This document shows positions 17,023-27,005 of a stretch of 64,000 nucleotides of DNA, piece by piece. Made by a program: the position numbers and the translations under genes. The notes beneath the pieces were generated by a model. It was given only the letters and a program-made list of their open reading frames with translations. It did not search any database and was not told the origin of the DNA. The stretch comes from Vibrio sp. DW001 (GTDB lineage: Bacteria > Pseudomonadota > Gammaproteobacteria > Enterobacterales > Vibrionaceae): NCBI RefSeq assembly GCF_029016285.1, contig NZ_CP091976.1:1054001-1118000 (forward strand), read 5' to 3'. Each line of letters starts with the position of its first letter. Positions within the stretch are counted from its first letter, which is position 1.

Positions 17023-19797
17023 ATGTTTGATAGGAAAATTGCAATTATTGTATTGAGTTCAGCTTGCATGCTTTGCCTCGCGGCCGTATTTACGCTCTTT
17101 ACTATTAAATCTAGCTTTGAAAACCATCTTGCTGATTCACTAAAAGTCATAAGAGATACGACTCATCAAGCTATTATGATCTGGGCATTTGAAAATGAAC
17201 AGAGAAGTAAAATGTTAGCTAGCGATAGTTTTATCCTTACTCAAACCGAACAACTGCTACAACAACGCGCGCATAACTTATCTTTGATTGGTGACCCAAT
17301 ACAACAGGAGATAAGAGCCTATCTATATCCCTTTGTAAAGCTGCATAATCTTCGAGGTTTCTTCATTATAGATCCAAATAATGTGAGCCTTGCGTCTACT
17401 CGAGACGTCAATACCGATACTGAAAATTTACTGGTTAGACAGCCGGGTTTTTTAGATAGAATCTGGCAAGGAGAGACGCTGATTTCGCTGCCTCAATTTT
17501 CAGATGTCGCGTTGCCTGGAATAGACGGCGAGTATGTTGTTGATTATCCAACCATGTTTGTTGCTAGTGGTATTCGCAACAGAGAAAACAAAATTATCGC
17601 GATATTAGCCTTACGATTAGACCCGATGACACACCTTCAGACTCTTGTGAATAGAGGACAAATTGGTCAATCAGGTGAGACTTATTTGATAGATAAAAGT
17701 GGATATTTACTGACGCAAAGTCGATTTGCAAAGCAAATAATGGCGTATAAACCTGATTTGGTATCAAAACAAAGCGTACAGAATTTAAAAGCCGTCGTTC
17801 CAACCAAATTAGAGGTGTCTAAAAATGGGTTACTATTATTAACAAAAATGGCGTCGAGTGTTGTAAAAGGTGAGAATGGCTGGGATACGAATGGATATAA
17901 AGATTACAGAGGTATTCCTGTCGTGGGAGCTTGGCTGTGGAACGATAGGTATCAATTCGGTCTTACAACAGAACTTGATCGTATCGAAGCATATTTACCT
18001 TTTAATCAAACAAAACAAGGTTTTATTTTTTTCACTGGTTCTGCATTAGTTCTTTTTGTTTTTGTCGCGATTGTGTTTTCTAAATTATTTTCAAAATTGA
18101 GAAGCCGAGAAATAAAGTACAGTAGTTTATTCGAGAATGCCGGGGACCCATTACTCATTTCTGATTGTAACACTGGGCTGGTTGTATCTTGCAACCAGCT
18201 TGCGAGCGAGTTCTTACAATACCCCACTTCTGAGCTTCAAGGTATGCACCTTTCACAACTAAGGACGGAGTCAACATATAATGATGTGTTGGACGATATC
18301 AACGATGTCGTCACCCTTGGAAGTAAAAGAATTGAAACAATATACCAAACGAAATCTGGAAAATTAATACATGTGGAATCCAACGCAAAATTAGTATCCT
18401 TTGGAAAGGAAAAAGCGATTCTGTCGATAATAAGAGATATGACAGCACAAAAAGAATACGAAGAAAACTTGAGGGTGTTAGCGAATACCGATGCGTTGAC
18501 AAACCTAGGAAATCGAGTCGCGTTTAACACGCAGATTAGTCATAAAATAATAGAAACGTCGACGGATAAAAACAATCTCGCGTTGATAATTGTGGACATC
18601 GACGAGTTCAGAATAATTAATGATGCTTTGGGTCATCGATTTGGTGATGAGATCTTAAAGAAAGTGGCGAAAATCTTATCCAATTCGATCCCTTTGAAAG
18701 CACGGGCTTTTCGATTTGCCTCCGATGAATTTATTGTGGCTGTACCCGTTGTGGATAGAAAAGAGACAGAGCAAATCTGCGACGCTATTCAGAGGTCAGT
18801 ATTGGAACCGTTTGTGGAAGGCAATAATAGAACTCAAATCTCATTTAGTATTGGTGTTGCGTTATCCCCACAAGATGGCGCGGACGTAACGACACTTTTA
18901 CAATCGGCAGATACTGCACTTCATACTGCGAAACAACAAGGCCGAAATCGGTATGTTCACTTCACCGAAGAAATGAAGCACAAAGACGCACTTCACGTGG
19001 CTATTTCATCCTCTCTAGATGTCGCTATTGCTAATAATGAATTCACTTTGGTATTTCAACCTGTAGTGACTTCTGTTGATGGTCAATTAGTCGGTGCAGA
19101 AGCGTTGTTGCGCTGGGAAAGTGCAGATATGGGTAACATTAGACCTGATGTTTTTATTCCTATCGCTGAACATAATGGAAAAATTCTAGATATTGGCCAG
19201 TGGGTTCTAAATGAAGCGTGTAGGGTTCGTGCACACTGGCTAACCGAGGGCTTGGTCGATATGAAGATATCCATCAACGTCTCTCCCATTCAGATTCTCT
19301 CATCTAATATGCCGCAGTTGGTTCAGGATGCATTGAGTAAACATAGGTTGAAGCCAGAGCATATCGCAATTGAAATAACGGAGGGTGTCTTTTTGGGGCA
19401 CCACGACAAGCAGATAGAGCAACTTTGTAAACTTAGAGAGATGGGTGTTTCTCTCTATTTAGATGATTTTGGTACAGGTTATTCATCATTGAGTTATGTG
19501 CACAAGTATCCATTCGATATTATTAAATTGGATAAAAGCTTTGTACAAGATATTAAATCAAACCCAATGTCTAGAACGCTCGCAAAATCCGTCATTTTGA
19601 TGGCAACCAGCCTAGACATTGAGGTGATCGCTGAAGGGGTGGAAACACAGTGGCAAGATAACTACTTGAGAAACCAAGGTTGTCATCGTATTCAAGGTTA
19701 TTTTTACGGAAAGCCAATAGAATCAGCAGAATTTCTAGAAAAATGGAACGCATCCGCCGATCAAATCACGTTAAAATTAAAGAAGGGTCACAATTAA
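17023..19797 (+). CDS. Cache-PAS-GGDEF-EAL c-di-GMP protein
   Basis: A 924-residue inner-membrane signalling protein. A membrane segment at about 7-27 is followed by a ~300-residue periplasmic sensor of the double-Cache type, a second segment at about 333-354, a PAS domain from about 365, GGDEF from about 487 and EAL from about 670 to the end. The GGDEF signature reads ASDEF (near 566) and there is no RxxD inhibitory site, so cyclase activity is doubtful. The EAL domain keeps its metal and catalytic residues (AEALLRW, INVSP, EITEG, LDDFGTGYSS, KLDKSF, AEGVE, QGYFYG), so it is probably an active c-di-GMP phosphodiesterase tuned by a periplasmic ligand. Another c-di-GMP gene follows on the same strand. 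Confidence 0.9.
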   Translation: MFDRKIAIIVLSSACMLCLAAVFTLFTIKSSFENHLADSLKVIRDTTHQAIMIWAFENEQRSKMLASDSFILTQTEQLLQQRAHNLSLIGDPIQQEIRAYLYPFVKLHNLRGFFIIDPNNVSLASTRDVNTDTENLLVRQPGFLDRIWQGETLISLPQFSDVALPGIDGEYVVDYPTMFVASGIRNRENKIIAILALRLDPMTHLQTLVNRGQIGQSGETYLIDKSGYLLTQSRFAKQIMAYKPDLVSKQSVQNLKAVVPTKLEVSKNGLLLLTKMASSVVKGENGWDTNGYKDYRGIPVVGAWLWNDRYQFGLTTELDRIEAYLPFNQTKQGFIFFTGSALVLFVFVAIVFSKLFSKLRSREIKYSSLFENAGDPLLISDCNTGLVVSCNQLASEFLQYPTSELQGMHLSQLRTESTYNDVLDDINDVVTLGSKRIETIYQTKSGKLIHVESNAKLVSFGKEKAILSIIRDMTAQKEYEENLRVLANTDALTNLGNRVAFNTQISHKIIETSTDKNNLALIIVDIDEFRIINDALGHRFGDEILKKVAKILSNSIPLKARAFRFASDEFIVAVPVVDRKETEQICDAIQRSVLEPFVEGNNRTQISFSIGVALSPQDGADVTTLLQSADTALHTAKQQGRNRYVHFTEEMKHKDALHVAISSSLDVAIANNEFTLVFQPVVTSVDGQLVGAEALLRWESADMGNIRPDVFIPIAEHNGKILDIGQWVLNEACRVRAHWLTEGLVDMKISINVSPIQILSSNMPQLVQDALSKHRLKPEHIAIEITEGVFLGHHDKQIEQLCKLREMGVSLYLDDFGTGYSSLSYVHKYPFDIIKLDKSFVQDIKSNPMSRTLAKSVILMATSLDIEVIAEGVETQWQDNYLRNQGCHRIQGYFYGKPIESAEFLEKWNASADQITLKLKKGHN

Positions 19798-19884
19798 GTT
19801 AACCAATTGAAATAAAAGAATAAAACTGTATTACTATTATAGATAATGATGGTAGTGAATTGTCGCTTAATGAGGGGACGTTAC

Positions 19885-22326
19885 ATGTCAACGCTCAAAC
19901 TTGTTCAAGAAGAATTGATTGGGTTTCATTCAAAACGAGAGATTTCTTGGACATGGAATACTGAAACGGAAGTGTTCTCTATTGATTCTGTGTTGATCCG
20001 TCAGTATTTAATGATCAATAAAGAAATTGCAACGATTGAAGATTTTCTCGCACTTTTTAGTAGTGAAGATCAAAAACGGATTGTTTCCTTGTTAAAAAGT
20101 GTCTATGGCGATGAAAAAACGAAGCCAGTAAAGGCTTGCATTGCGACAGAAGATGCGAGTGTTAGTTTAAGCGTAGTTACGGCGATAAAAGTATCTGAAG
20201 GCTTAATCGCGGGTTCCTTAATGCCACTCTTTTTGTCGCCAACGCAAGAGGACCTCTCAACTTTTTTTCATCAGTTATTCGAAAATGAACACCATGGTAT
20301 GTTGATTACCGATGGGAAAACCCGAATAGTCGCTTGCAACAGTTTATTTGAAAAGACATCGGGTTATCGTATTGATGAACTCGTTGGGAAAAAAACCTCG
20401 ATCTTTAATGCTGGTAAGCATGGCCCGACATATTTTGACGAAATGTGGTCCAAAATAGAGCTGAATGGATTTTGGAGCGGTTTGATTTTAAGTAAGCGAA
20501 AATCAGGTATTGTTGTACCGGAAGAGTTATTGATTCAGCGTATTACTTCCATACGTGGCAATATTTATTATTTGGGAATGACTGTTGATTTATCAGATAC
20601 ACCTTATCGAATTGCCGGTATTGAACACGGTGGTATTGAGCTCTTAACACAACTCCCAAGTGACAATGATTATTATCTAAGGGTGAAATCTACGTTTACT
20701 TCTAAAGAAGAGACTCAAGGTCTGATGGTGATTTCTTTTGTACCCAATTTTGAAAGCGATGTTGAATTTGAATACAAGAAACAGCTGGCCAACGCGTTTG
20801 ATCGAGAGAATAAAAACATTATTGCCGGCTTTCTAAAAGCCAGTGTTTTTTCTATTGCAATTTTGTACGAGCGTAGCCTCGATAAGCCTCACTCACTATC
20901 CATTTACGAAGCAATTCGAAGCTGTTTTAATGACATTAAGATACACATTGATGCCATTATTTATAAACATATTTCTCAATTATCCATTGGTGTTTCGGTT
21001 CTTGGTATGGATGCTACCTCCCCAAGCCGACTAATCTCACACTCTTTAAAAGCGATGTATGAGAAGCACTCATCAGGAAGCAATCATATCTGTTTTTATA
21101 ATAGAACGTTGCATGAGAAAGTTAAGAGGCGTGATAGCTTAGAAGCAATTGTGGTGGACTCAATTAAACACAATAAAATTGAGGTCTATTTTCAACCGAT
21201 CATTTGTACTGATAATTGGAAGGTAACGAAATTAGAGGCTCTCTGTCGATTTAGAGACGGAGAGAATAACATTCTCAATACTGAAGAGATGGTTAGGATC
21301 GCGGAAGATTTGGACTTGGTTGCACAACTCGATCTTGTGGTTGCGGAGATTGCACTTAAAACCAGAGATCTACTGGTGCAAAAGTTTGGTACAGATGTTG
21401 AGTTATCAATCAATATTTCACTCAATTCCAAAAAATCGATTAAGGTGATATTGGGTGATTTAATAAATATGTGTCGTGGATACAGTCAACATATACCCTA
21501 TACAATCATTGAATTGACAGAAACAGCGTATTTTAATAGCGAAAATGAAGATGTGGAACAGTTATCAAAATTAAGAGAGATTGGTTTTAGGGTTGCGATT
21601 GATGATTTTGGAACGGGTTACTCTTCGTTTTCCTACCTCAAAAACAATAATTTTGATATCTTAAAAATAGACAGAGAGTTTGTAAAAGATTTGGTCTACG
21701 GCTCGTCTAATTATCATATCGTTAAAACGATTACATCGCTAGCGCATACCCTAAACGTACAGGTTGTCGCCGAAGGGGTAGAGAACCTATCGGAAGTCGT
21801 GTTGTTAGGTGATTTAAAAGTGGATTACCTGCAAGGGTATTACTTCGAGAAACCGCTGCCATTTGATAAGTTGCAACCAAACATAAACTATGTAAGAAAA
21901 CTTAATGACTTAAAAGAGACAAAGAGCGCGGTGATAGAATTGATTGCGTTTCCACCAACCCTATCACCAGGGTGTAACCTCGGCGAAGTTAGAGAAATAT
22001 TTAGTAATACCAATTTCACCACGCTTCCCGTTATTGTTGATGATAAATGTGTCGGGTATCTAACGCGTGAAATTTTCAATTTGCATGCCTCTACGTCTTT
22101 AGGGACGGCAACCGAAACGATGCAAGACTATCGCTCATTATCAAAGCCCGTTAGTGCGATGATGGATGCAAAATTTGTCGAGGTTCATAAAACAGTTGGG
22201 CTTGGTGAGATTCATGAAAAAATTAAGAATAAAAATAAATTTCCTTGGATAGCAATCGATGATTCTGGTGAATATTTTGGATTAGTCGATGCTTTGAGTG
22301 CGATACAGTTTATCAATGAACAATAG
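19885..22326 (+). CDS. PAS-degenerate GGDEF-EAL protein with two C-terminal CBS domains
   Basis: A soluble protein of 813 residues. An N-terminal region is followed by a PAS domain (about 130-240, with KTSIFNAGKHGPTYFDEMW), a GGDEF-like fold at about 250-420 that has lost the GGDEF signature but ends in SIGVSVLGMD, then an EAL domain from about 430 (KLEALCRF, IELTETA, IDDFGTGYSSFSYL, KIDREF, AEGVE, LQGYYFEKP). The last ~125 residues look like a CBS pair (TLSPGCNLGEVREIFSNT and VSAMMDAKFVEVHKTVGLGE), which often bind adenine nucleotides. I start at 19885, where GAGGGG precedes the ATG. It is probably a c-di-GMP phosphodiesterase gated by PAS and nucleotide inputs. Confidence 0.85.
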   Translation: MSTLKLVQEELIGFHSKREISWTWNTETEVFSIDSVLIRQYLMINKEIATIEDFLALFSSEDQKRIVSLLKSVYGDEKTKPVKACIATEDASVSLSVVTAIKVSEGLIAGSLMPLFLSPTQEDLSTFFHQLFENEHHGMLITDGKTRIVACNSLFEKTSGYRIDELVGKKTSIFNAGKHGPTYFDEMWSKIELNGFWSGLILSKRKSGIVVPEELLIQRITSIRGNIYYLGMTVDLSDTPYRIAGIEHGGIELLTQLPSDNDYYLRVKSTFTSKEETQGLMVISFVPNFESDVEFEYKKQLANAFDRENKNIIAGFLKASVFSIAILYERSLDKPHSLSIYEAIRSCFNDIKIHIDAIIYKHISQLSIGVSVLGMDATSPSRLISHSLKAMYEKHSSGSNHICFYNRTLHEKVKRRDSLEAIVVDSIKHNKIEVYFQPIICTDNWKVTKLEALCRFRDGENNILNTEEMVRIAEDLDLVAQLDLVVAEIALKTRDLLVQKFGTDVELSINISLNSKKSIKVILGDLINMCRGYSQHIPYTIIELTETAYFNSENEDVEQLSKLREIGFRVAIDDFGTGYSSFSYLKNNNFDILKIDREFVKDLVYGSSNYHIVKTITSLAHTLNVQVVAEGVENLSEVVLLGDLKVDYLQGYYFEKPLPFDKLQPNINYVRKLNDLKETKSAVIELIAFPPTLSPGCNLGEVREIFSNTNFTTLPVIVDDKCVGYLTREIFNLHASTSLGTATETMQDYRSLSKPVSAMMDAKFVEVHKTVGLGEIHEKIKNKNKFPWIAIDDSGEYFGLVDALSAIQFINEQ

Positions 22327-22493
22327 TATGTTGTAAACCGTATAAGGATGTTTCGAATGATCTGAGAAATGATATCTATATTGATTTATAATTTGCTTAG
22401 CATGATATTACTCTCGATTTGATTTTCAATATTTTCTATATACAGTTTTCTGTTGTTGACTAATTATCAACCATTAGCGTCACTGTTACTATA

Positions 22494-22541
22494 TTGATAT
22501 TGAAGTCAACTTTCAAACTCGGACCAACGTATCAATATCAG
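22494..22541. promoter_or_regulatory. spaced inverted repeat upstream of the SDR gene
   Basis: TTGATATTGA near 22495 faces TCAATATCA near 22532 in opposite orientation, and a short TCGGAC/GTCCGA pair overlaps the second arm. The spacer 22327-22560 has no gene. This may be the operator for a regulator of the oxidoreductase, but it is only suggestive. Confidence 0.3.
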
Positions 22542-22560
22542 TCCGAACAAGGAATAAATC

Positions 22561-23370
22561 ATGCAAAAAACGATTCTTATAACAGGGGCGACAGACGGTA
22601 TTGGACTTGAAACAGCTAAGATGCTGGTGTCTGAAGGACACAGAGTTTTAGTCCATGGCCGAAATACTGAAAAATTAAAACAGATCGTTACGTTACTTTC
22701 AACGTTGTCGAGTGTGGAAAATGTTGAGAGTTATGAATCTGACCTTTCTCGTCTATCTGATGTAGAGGCGCTGGCCGCTGAGATCATCGTTAATCATAAA
22801 CACATTGATGTATTGATAAATAATGCCGGCGTGTATACAACACCAATTGCAGAGAGTTCGGAAGGCTTAGATGTTCGCTTTGTAGTTAATACGATTGCTC
22901 CCTATTTGTTGACTCGAAAACTATTGCCATTGATGGGGTCAACATCTCGTGTTGTTAATGTTTCTTCAGCAGCACAATCGTCGGTCGATTTGACCTCTCT
23001 TGCCTGCAAGCCTACATTAGGTGATGGACTCGCTTATGCTCAGAGCAAGCTTGCCATCACTATGTGGTCGCGAGATTTAGCGCTTTCTTTAGACGAAAAC
23101 GGACCCGCGATAATTGCTGTTAATCCTGCGTCAATGTTAGGCAGCAAGATGGTAAAAGATGCCTATGGTGTAACAGGGGGCGATCTTCGTATTGGTGCGG
23201 ATATCTTGTGTCGTGCTGCACTATCTGTAGAATTTGAAGACGCGTCAGGTAAATACTATGACAACGATGCTCGTCGGTTCGCTGCGCCACATAATGACGC
23301 GCTCGATCCAAGAAAAACGGCGGCACTTGTTTGTGTTATTGATAAGATTCTGATGGAAAAATGTCAGTAA
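22561..23370 (+). CDS. short-chain dehydrogenase/reductase
   Basis: A 269-residue classical SDR oxidoreductase. It has the cofactor motif TGATDGIGLET (about 8-18), NNAG near 90, a catalytic Ser in VVNVSSAAQSS and the YAQSK motif (Tyr/Lys) near 160. The VLVHGRN segment after beta-2 suggests NADP(H) preference. A good AAGGAA ribosome site precedes the ATG. The closest broad family is the WW-domain-oxidoreductase/retinol-dehydrogenase-like SDRs, but the substrate cannot be told. It is convergent with a LysR gene that may or may not control it. Confidence 0.88.
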   Translation: MQKTILITGATDGIGLETAKMLVSEGHRVLVHGRNTEKLKQIVTLLSTLSSVENVESYESDLSRLSDVEALAAEIIVNHKHIDVLINNAGVYTTPIAESSEGLDVRFVVNTIAPYLLTRKLLPLMGSTSRVVNVSSAAQSSVDLTSLACKPTLGDGLAYAQSKLAITMWSRDLALSLDENGPAIIAVNPASMLGSKMVKDAYGVTGGDLRIGADILCRAALSVEFEDASGKYYDNDARRFAAPHNDALDPRKTAALVCVIDKILMEKCQ

Positions 23371-23481
23371 CTCATTGCGTTAGTTAGCCCGTGGCTCGCG
23401 AAGTGATGACGGGTTAATAATTTTCTTATAAGTTAGCAATTGATTTACGGCTAATATGAGGAGTCCATTATATCGAATCTA

Positions 23482-24381
23482 TTATTTGGTTCTGTCCCAA
23501 TATGGTGGATTGCCATAGTAATCTGCAAAGTAATCGATGAAGGCTCTAACCTTAGGAGCTAGCAAGCGTGAACTCGGGTACACCGCCCAAATAGCAGAAT
23601 CCGATGCTAATGGGTAATCTTTAAGTATCTGAATCAACTCACCGCTTTCAAGTTGCTTATTTACACACCATGTAGCGGTCAATGCTATCCCTAACCCATG
23701 AACACAGGCGTCTCTAACCGCTTCTCCATGGTCAGTTCTCAAATTGCCTTTGGTTTTGATGTTCAGTTCACCATCTGGGGTGTCGAATAACCAGTTTTCA
23801 AGCCCCATCAATTTAATGCACTGATGATTATTAAGATCCTCTGGGGATTCAGGTTGTCCATAATTTACTAGGTATTCTGGAGAGGCGCAGATAATACGTT
23901 TATCAGAGGCCAGTTTACGTGCGATTAAACTAGAGTCTTTTAATTCTGCATTTCGAATCGCAATATCAAACCCGCCTTCAACAAGGTCGACAATGGAATC
24001 CGTTAACCGCAAGTCGATAGAAAGGCGAGGATGGAGAGCGAGAAACTCCTTAAGTGCAGGTAGCAGGTGCATTCGACCAAAAGATGCGGGTGCGGTAATT
24101 CGCAAAGTGCCTTGTGGTAATATGTTACCGACACCGATTGACGCTCTTGCAGCCTCAATAGTGGCAAGGACTTCCTCTGCATGAGGAAGAAAATCGATTC
24201 CCTCTTCAGTGAGTGAAACCTTCCTTGTGGTTCTGTGGACAAGGCGAACACCAAGCCCTTCCTCAAGTTTATTTACATGAGAACTGGCCACCGCAGGAGA
24301 CAGACCGAGCTCTTGGCCTGCTTGGCTAATATTGTTGGTGGCGGCGAGTCTTACAAACAGTCTAAGGTGTTCAATATTCAT
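23482..24381 (-). CDS. LysR-family transcriptional regulator
   Basis: A 299-residue LysR-type regulator. The N-terminal winged helix-turn-helix spans about residues 1-60 (MNIEHLRLFVRLAATNNISQ, ELGLSPAVASSHVNKLEE), followed by VRLVHRTTRKVSLTEEG and a periplasmic-binding-like effector domain (LRITAPASFGRMHLLPAL). It belongs to the CrgA/DsdC-like subgroup common beside oxidoreductases. It is convergent with the SDR gene, so the usual divergent target is not available; the gene to its left (24495-25442) is on the same strand. Confidence 0.9.
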   Translation of the reverse strand: MNIEHLRLFVRLAATNNISQAGQELGLSPAVASSHVNKLEEGLGVRLVHRTTRKVSLTEEGIDFLPHAEEVLATIEAARASIGVGNILPQGTLRITAPASFGRMHLLPALKEFLALHPRLSIDLRLTDSIVDLVEGGFDIAIRNAELKDSSLIARKLASDKRIICASPEYLVNYGQPESPEDLNNHQCIKLMGLENWLFDTPDGELNIKTKGNLRTDHGEAVRDACVHGLGIALTATWCVNKQLESGELIQILKDYPLASDSAIWAVYPSSRLLAPKVRAFIDYFADYYGNPPYWDRTK

Positions 24382-24494
24382 TATTAATTAAATAGTAGTA
24401 ATGGTCTGGAAACTTGACTCATACTATATTTATTTCAAATAAACAGCCACATAAGTCTGTCGGTTCTATGTTGTCTAATGACGCTATAACGAGC

Positions 24495-25442
24495 TTAAGG
24501 CGATAACGCCACATCGACAGGAAACGTTATGATTGGAGCGGGTAAATGTTCCGTTGTAACATAGATACTGCGGTTGTCAGAGCCAAAGGAGAGCGACTCT
24601 GCCTGTTTTAGTGTGGGGAGTTCATATCGAACTGGTGTAGATGAAAGTACGGTGTGCCAGTCGGTACTGCCTTTGGTGTCATATAAAAAAGCACTGTCAT
24701 AAGTTAATACCGCAGCAAAGCGTCCATCAGAAGATATATCCATTGCAGTAGGTTGTGATGAATAGCCAAGCAGATAAATAAAGCTAAACTTTGGCTTGCT
24801 CGGTTTTGGAAAAGAAGGCACTGCGCCCAAGTTGGTTGCGACTTGTGGTGTATCTCTATTAAGTGTTAATTCGAATAGGATTGGTTGTTCATCTCTTTTA
24901 GACAATAGGATTATTTTCTTATTTATTATATCTATGGCGATAGATTCACAATCTCTAGGACCATCAGCGTAAGTGTATGAGATGCTCCATTCAGGGATAA
25001 CTTGAATTGGATTAAGATAACGCCTTTTTGTTAATAGGGGCTCTTGGATTATATGAAGTAGATATTCATCCCTGACGGCGAAGTTGTCTCCTGTATCGGC
25101 GATTATAAGGTAGTTTTTCTCGTTGTATTTAAACGTCGCCATATCTTCCCAGTCAATATTTTCTACACCTTGAACATTAACTTTGGCTCGGAATTTCCCT
25201 TGCAGATCTAACGCAATCAATGAGGGTGAATTATCACTATCGTTGTGGCTCCATAAGGTGTCTGTATTCAATTTTGAAATAGCTAATCCACTTGATTCGG
25301 CGAGGTTTGTATCTTCGATAACCCCTGTCACTATAGCACCACTATTACTTTCATAATCATGAAGATGAGAACAAGATGATACCCAAATCACTGAGAAGAT
25401 CAGCAGTGCCACGGTGGCGATTAACATGACAATTCTGCGCAT
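24495..25442 (-). CDS. putative lipoprotein with beta-propeller-like repeats
   Basis: A 315-residue protein with an N-terminal hydrophobic segment ending in VSSC (Cys24), which may be a lipobox. The rest contains repeated short beta-rich units with Asp/Trp motifs (DTLWSHNDSDNSPSLIALD, IDWEDMATF, IIADTGDN, AMDISSDGRFAAVLTY), which look like blades of a six-bladed propeller. The DSDN and DTGDN segments suggest calcium-binding loops. I do not recognise a named family. It is expected in the periplasm or membrane-anchored, as a single gene. Confidence 0.6.
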   Translation of the reverse strand: MRRIVMLIATVALLIFSVIWVSSCSHLHDYESNSGAIVTGVIEDTNLAESSGLAISKLNTDTLWSHNDSDNSPSLIALDLQGKFRAKVNVQGVENIDWEDMATFKYNEKNYLIIADTGDNFAVRDEYLLHIIQEPLLTKRRYLNPIQVIPEWSISYTYADGPRDCESIAIDIINKKIILLSKRDEQPILFELTLNRDTPQVATNLGAVPSFPKPSKPKFSFIYLLGYSSQPTAMDISSDGRFAAVLTYDSAFLYDTKGSTDWHTVLSSTPVRYELPTLKQAESLSFGSDNRSIYVTTEHLPAPIITFPVDVALSP

Positions 25443-25548
25443 ATATTCCTTTTGATAGTCATTTACAGTTGTGTGTTACATCAGTCTAAAGACGCGCTTT
25501 AATTCATTTCACATACCATTATTCTAGCTATGCTCTTAATGTATTGTT

Positions 25549-26448
25549 TTATACTTTCTCTCGGTATCTGTTTTTTGAAGTCAACAATGAACGAATTGAA
25601 ATACCCGTTACTAACATGGTGCCTGACAAAACCAAAATAGTACCAAAAACCGTATTCCAACCGACTTGCTCATCTAATATCAGGTACCCCCAAAATATAC
25701 CAAATACCGGAATAAGGAAGGTCACAGATAGGGTTGAAGCTGCTCCAACGCTGGCTACTAGGTTAAAATAGAGTAAATAGGCGACACCAGTACTGAATAT
25801 ACCTAAAGCCAACACCGATAAACTGATTTCTATCGTTGGTACTTCTCTTATAGGAATAAAAAACACTAATGGTAAAACAATCAAGGCGGCGGCCCACATG
25901 TTGCCATGGGCATTATCAAAGGAAGAAATTTGTGGGGCTGTTCTGGTGTAATTACTCGCAATACCGTAACAAACAGCAGCCAATATTCCGGCGATGATCG
26001 GAAGTATCGCGTCCGTGCCCAAATTTACCGCGTCCCAACCAACGAGAATAATCACGCCAACAATACCGATAATCATGCCTAATAAGGCGTGCTTTGTTAA
26101 CGGCGTTCGTGTCCAGAATACACCAATTAGCGCACCCCATATCGCGGCAGTAGAATTCAAGATGGAAAGTGTTGATGCATTTAGTGTTTGTGCCGCATAG
26201 GCGAAAAACAGAAATGGCAGTGCAGTATTAAATAAGCCGATAATAAAAAAGTGTTTTTTGTACTGTAAAAGTGGCAGCTTTCTTTTTATAAAAATGGATA
26301 CGACCAATAAAAACAGTGCGGCTAATGTGACGCGAGCTTCAATCAATATGGCAGGGCCAAGAGCTGTTGCTGAGATCCGCATAAACAGAAATGAGCCCCC
26401 CCAAAGGGCAGCAAGTAGAAAAAGTTGAAGTGTGTTACGTAGTGACAT
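25549..26448 (-). CDS. EamA/DMT-family transporter
   Basis: A 299-residue integral membrane protein with ten predicted hydrophobic segments in two EamA repeats, as in drug/metabolite exporters (LFLLAALWGGSFLFMRIS at the N-terminus; GTILVLSGTMLVTG near the C-terminus). Such proteins export amino acids, metabolites or drugs. No ribosome site or neighbour fixes the substrate. It stands alone on the minus strand, with a 230-base spacer before the next gene to the right. Confidence 0.85.
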   Translation of the reverse strand: MSLRNTLQLFLLAALWGGSFLFMRISATALGPAILIEARVTLAALFLLVVSIFIKRKLPLLQYKKHFFIIGLFNTALPFLFFAYAAQTLNASTLSILNSTAAIWGALIGVFWTRTPLTKHALLGMIIGIVGVIILVGWDAVNLGTDAILPIIAGILAAVCYGIASNYTRTAPQISSFDNAHGNMWAAALIVLPLVFFIPIREVPTIEISLSVLALGIFSTGVAYLLYFNLVASVGAASTLSVTFLIPVFGIFWGYLILDEQVGWNTVFGTILVLSGTMLVTGISIRSLLTSKNRYREKV

Positions 26449-26678
26449 TTAAAACCAACCGCAGGGTGGTAGATATAGAATGAGGCTATCTTGTTACTAA
26501 TTTGTAATAAGTACAACTTGATTTTTGTTAAACCCAACAGAAGAATACTGTGTGTTTACGTTTGTAAGGACATGTTATTAAATTAAATTCGTTATTGTCC
26601 AGATAAAGAAGATGACGGTCGCGTTTTTAAGGAAGTATATGATCTACATTACTTTAAAGGCCAACCTCTGGAGCAGTT

Positions 26679-26927
26679 ATGCGATATCAAATTAAAGAAG
26701 CCGTCGATAAATTCATAGATGTGACGAACGCCGAACCGAGTCATGTATCTGTAACCAGTGCCAATCCAAATGATATTAGACTTTCTTACACGGATGATCA
26801 TGAGCGGAAGTTTGAGTTTAAGTACTCTGATGGAAAGTTATTTCTTTTAGATAAAGTTGAGGGTTCTTGGTTTCTTCTGGATGAGTTTAATTGTTCCTGT
26901 GATGGGTTATATTTTCTAAATTCGTAA
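26679..26927 (+). CDS. small hypothetical protein (82 aa)
   Basis: An 82-residue soluble, acidic protein with GGAG about seven bases before the ATG. It has no membrane segment. Its composition is normal (KFIDVTNAEPSHVSVTSANP, then beta-like FEFKYSDGKLFLLDKV), and it ends with a Cys pair (CSCDG). I do not recognise the family. Another frame just upstream is also protein-like (see findings), so the true gene structure here is uncertain. Confidence 0.5.
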   Translation: MRYQIKEAVDKFIDVTNAEPSHVSVTSANPNDIRLSYTDDHERKFEFKYSDGKLFLLDKVEGSWFLLDEFNCSCDGLYFLNS

Positions 26928-27005
26928 TAATTCCTCTGTAATTGTCTCTATTTTCTATTAGTCTATTGGCATCGATAAATTTTTAACGCGGCAAGAAGTT
27001 TAATA

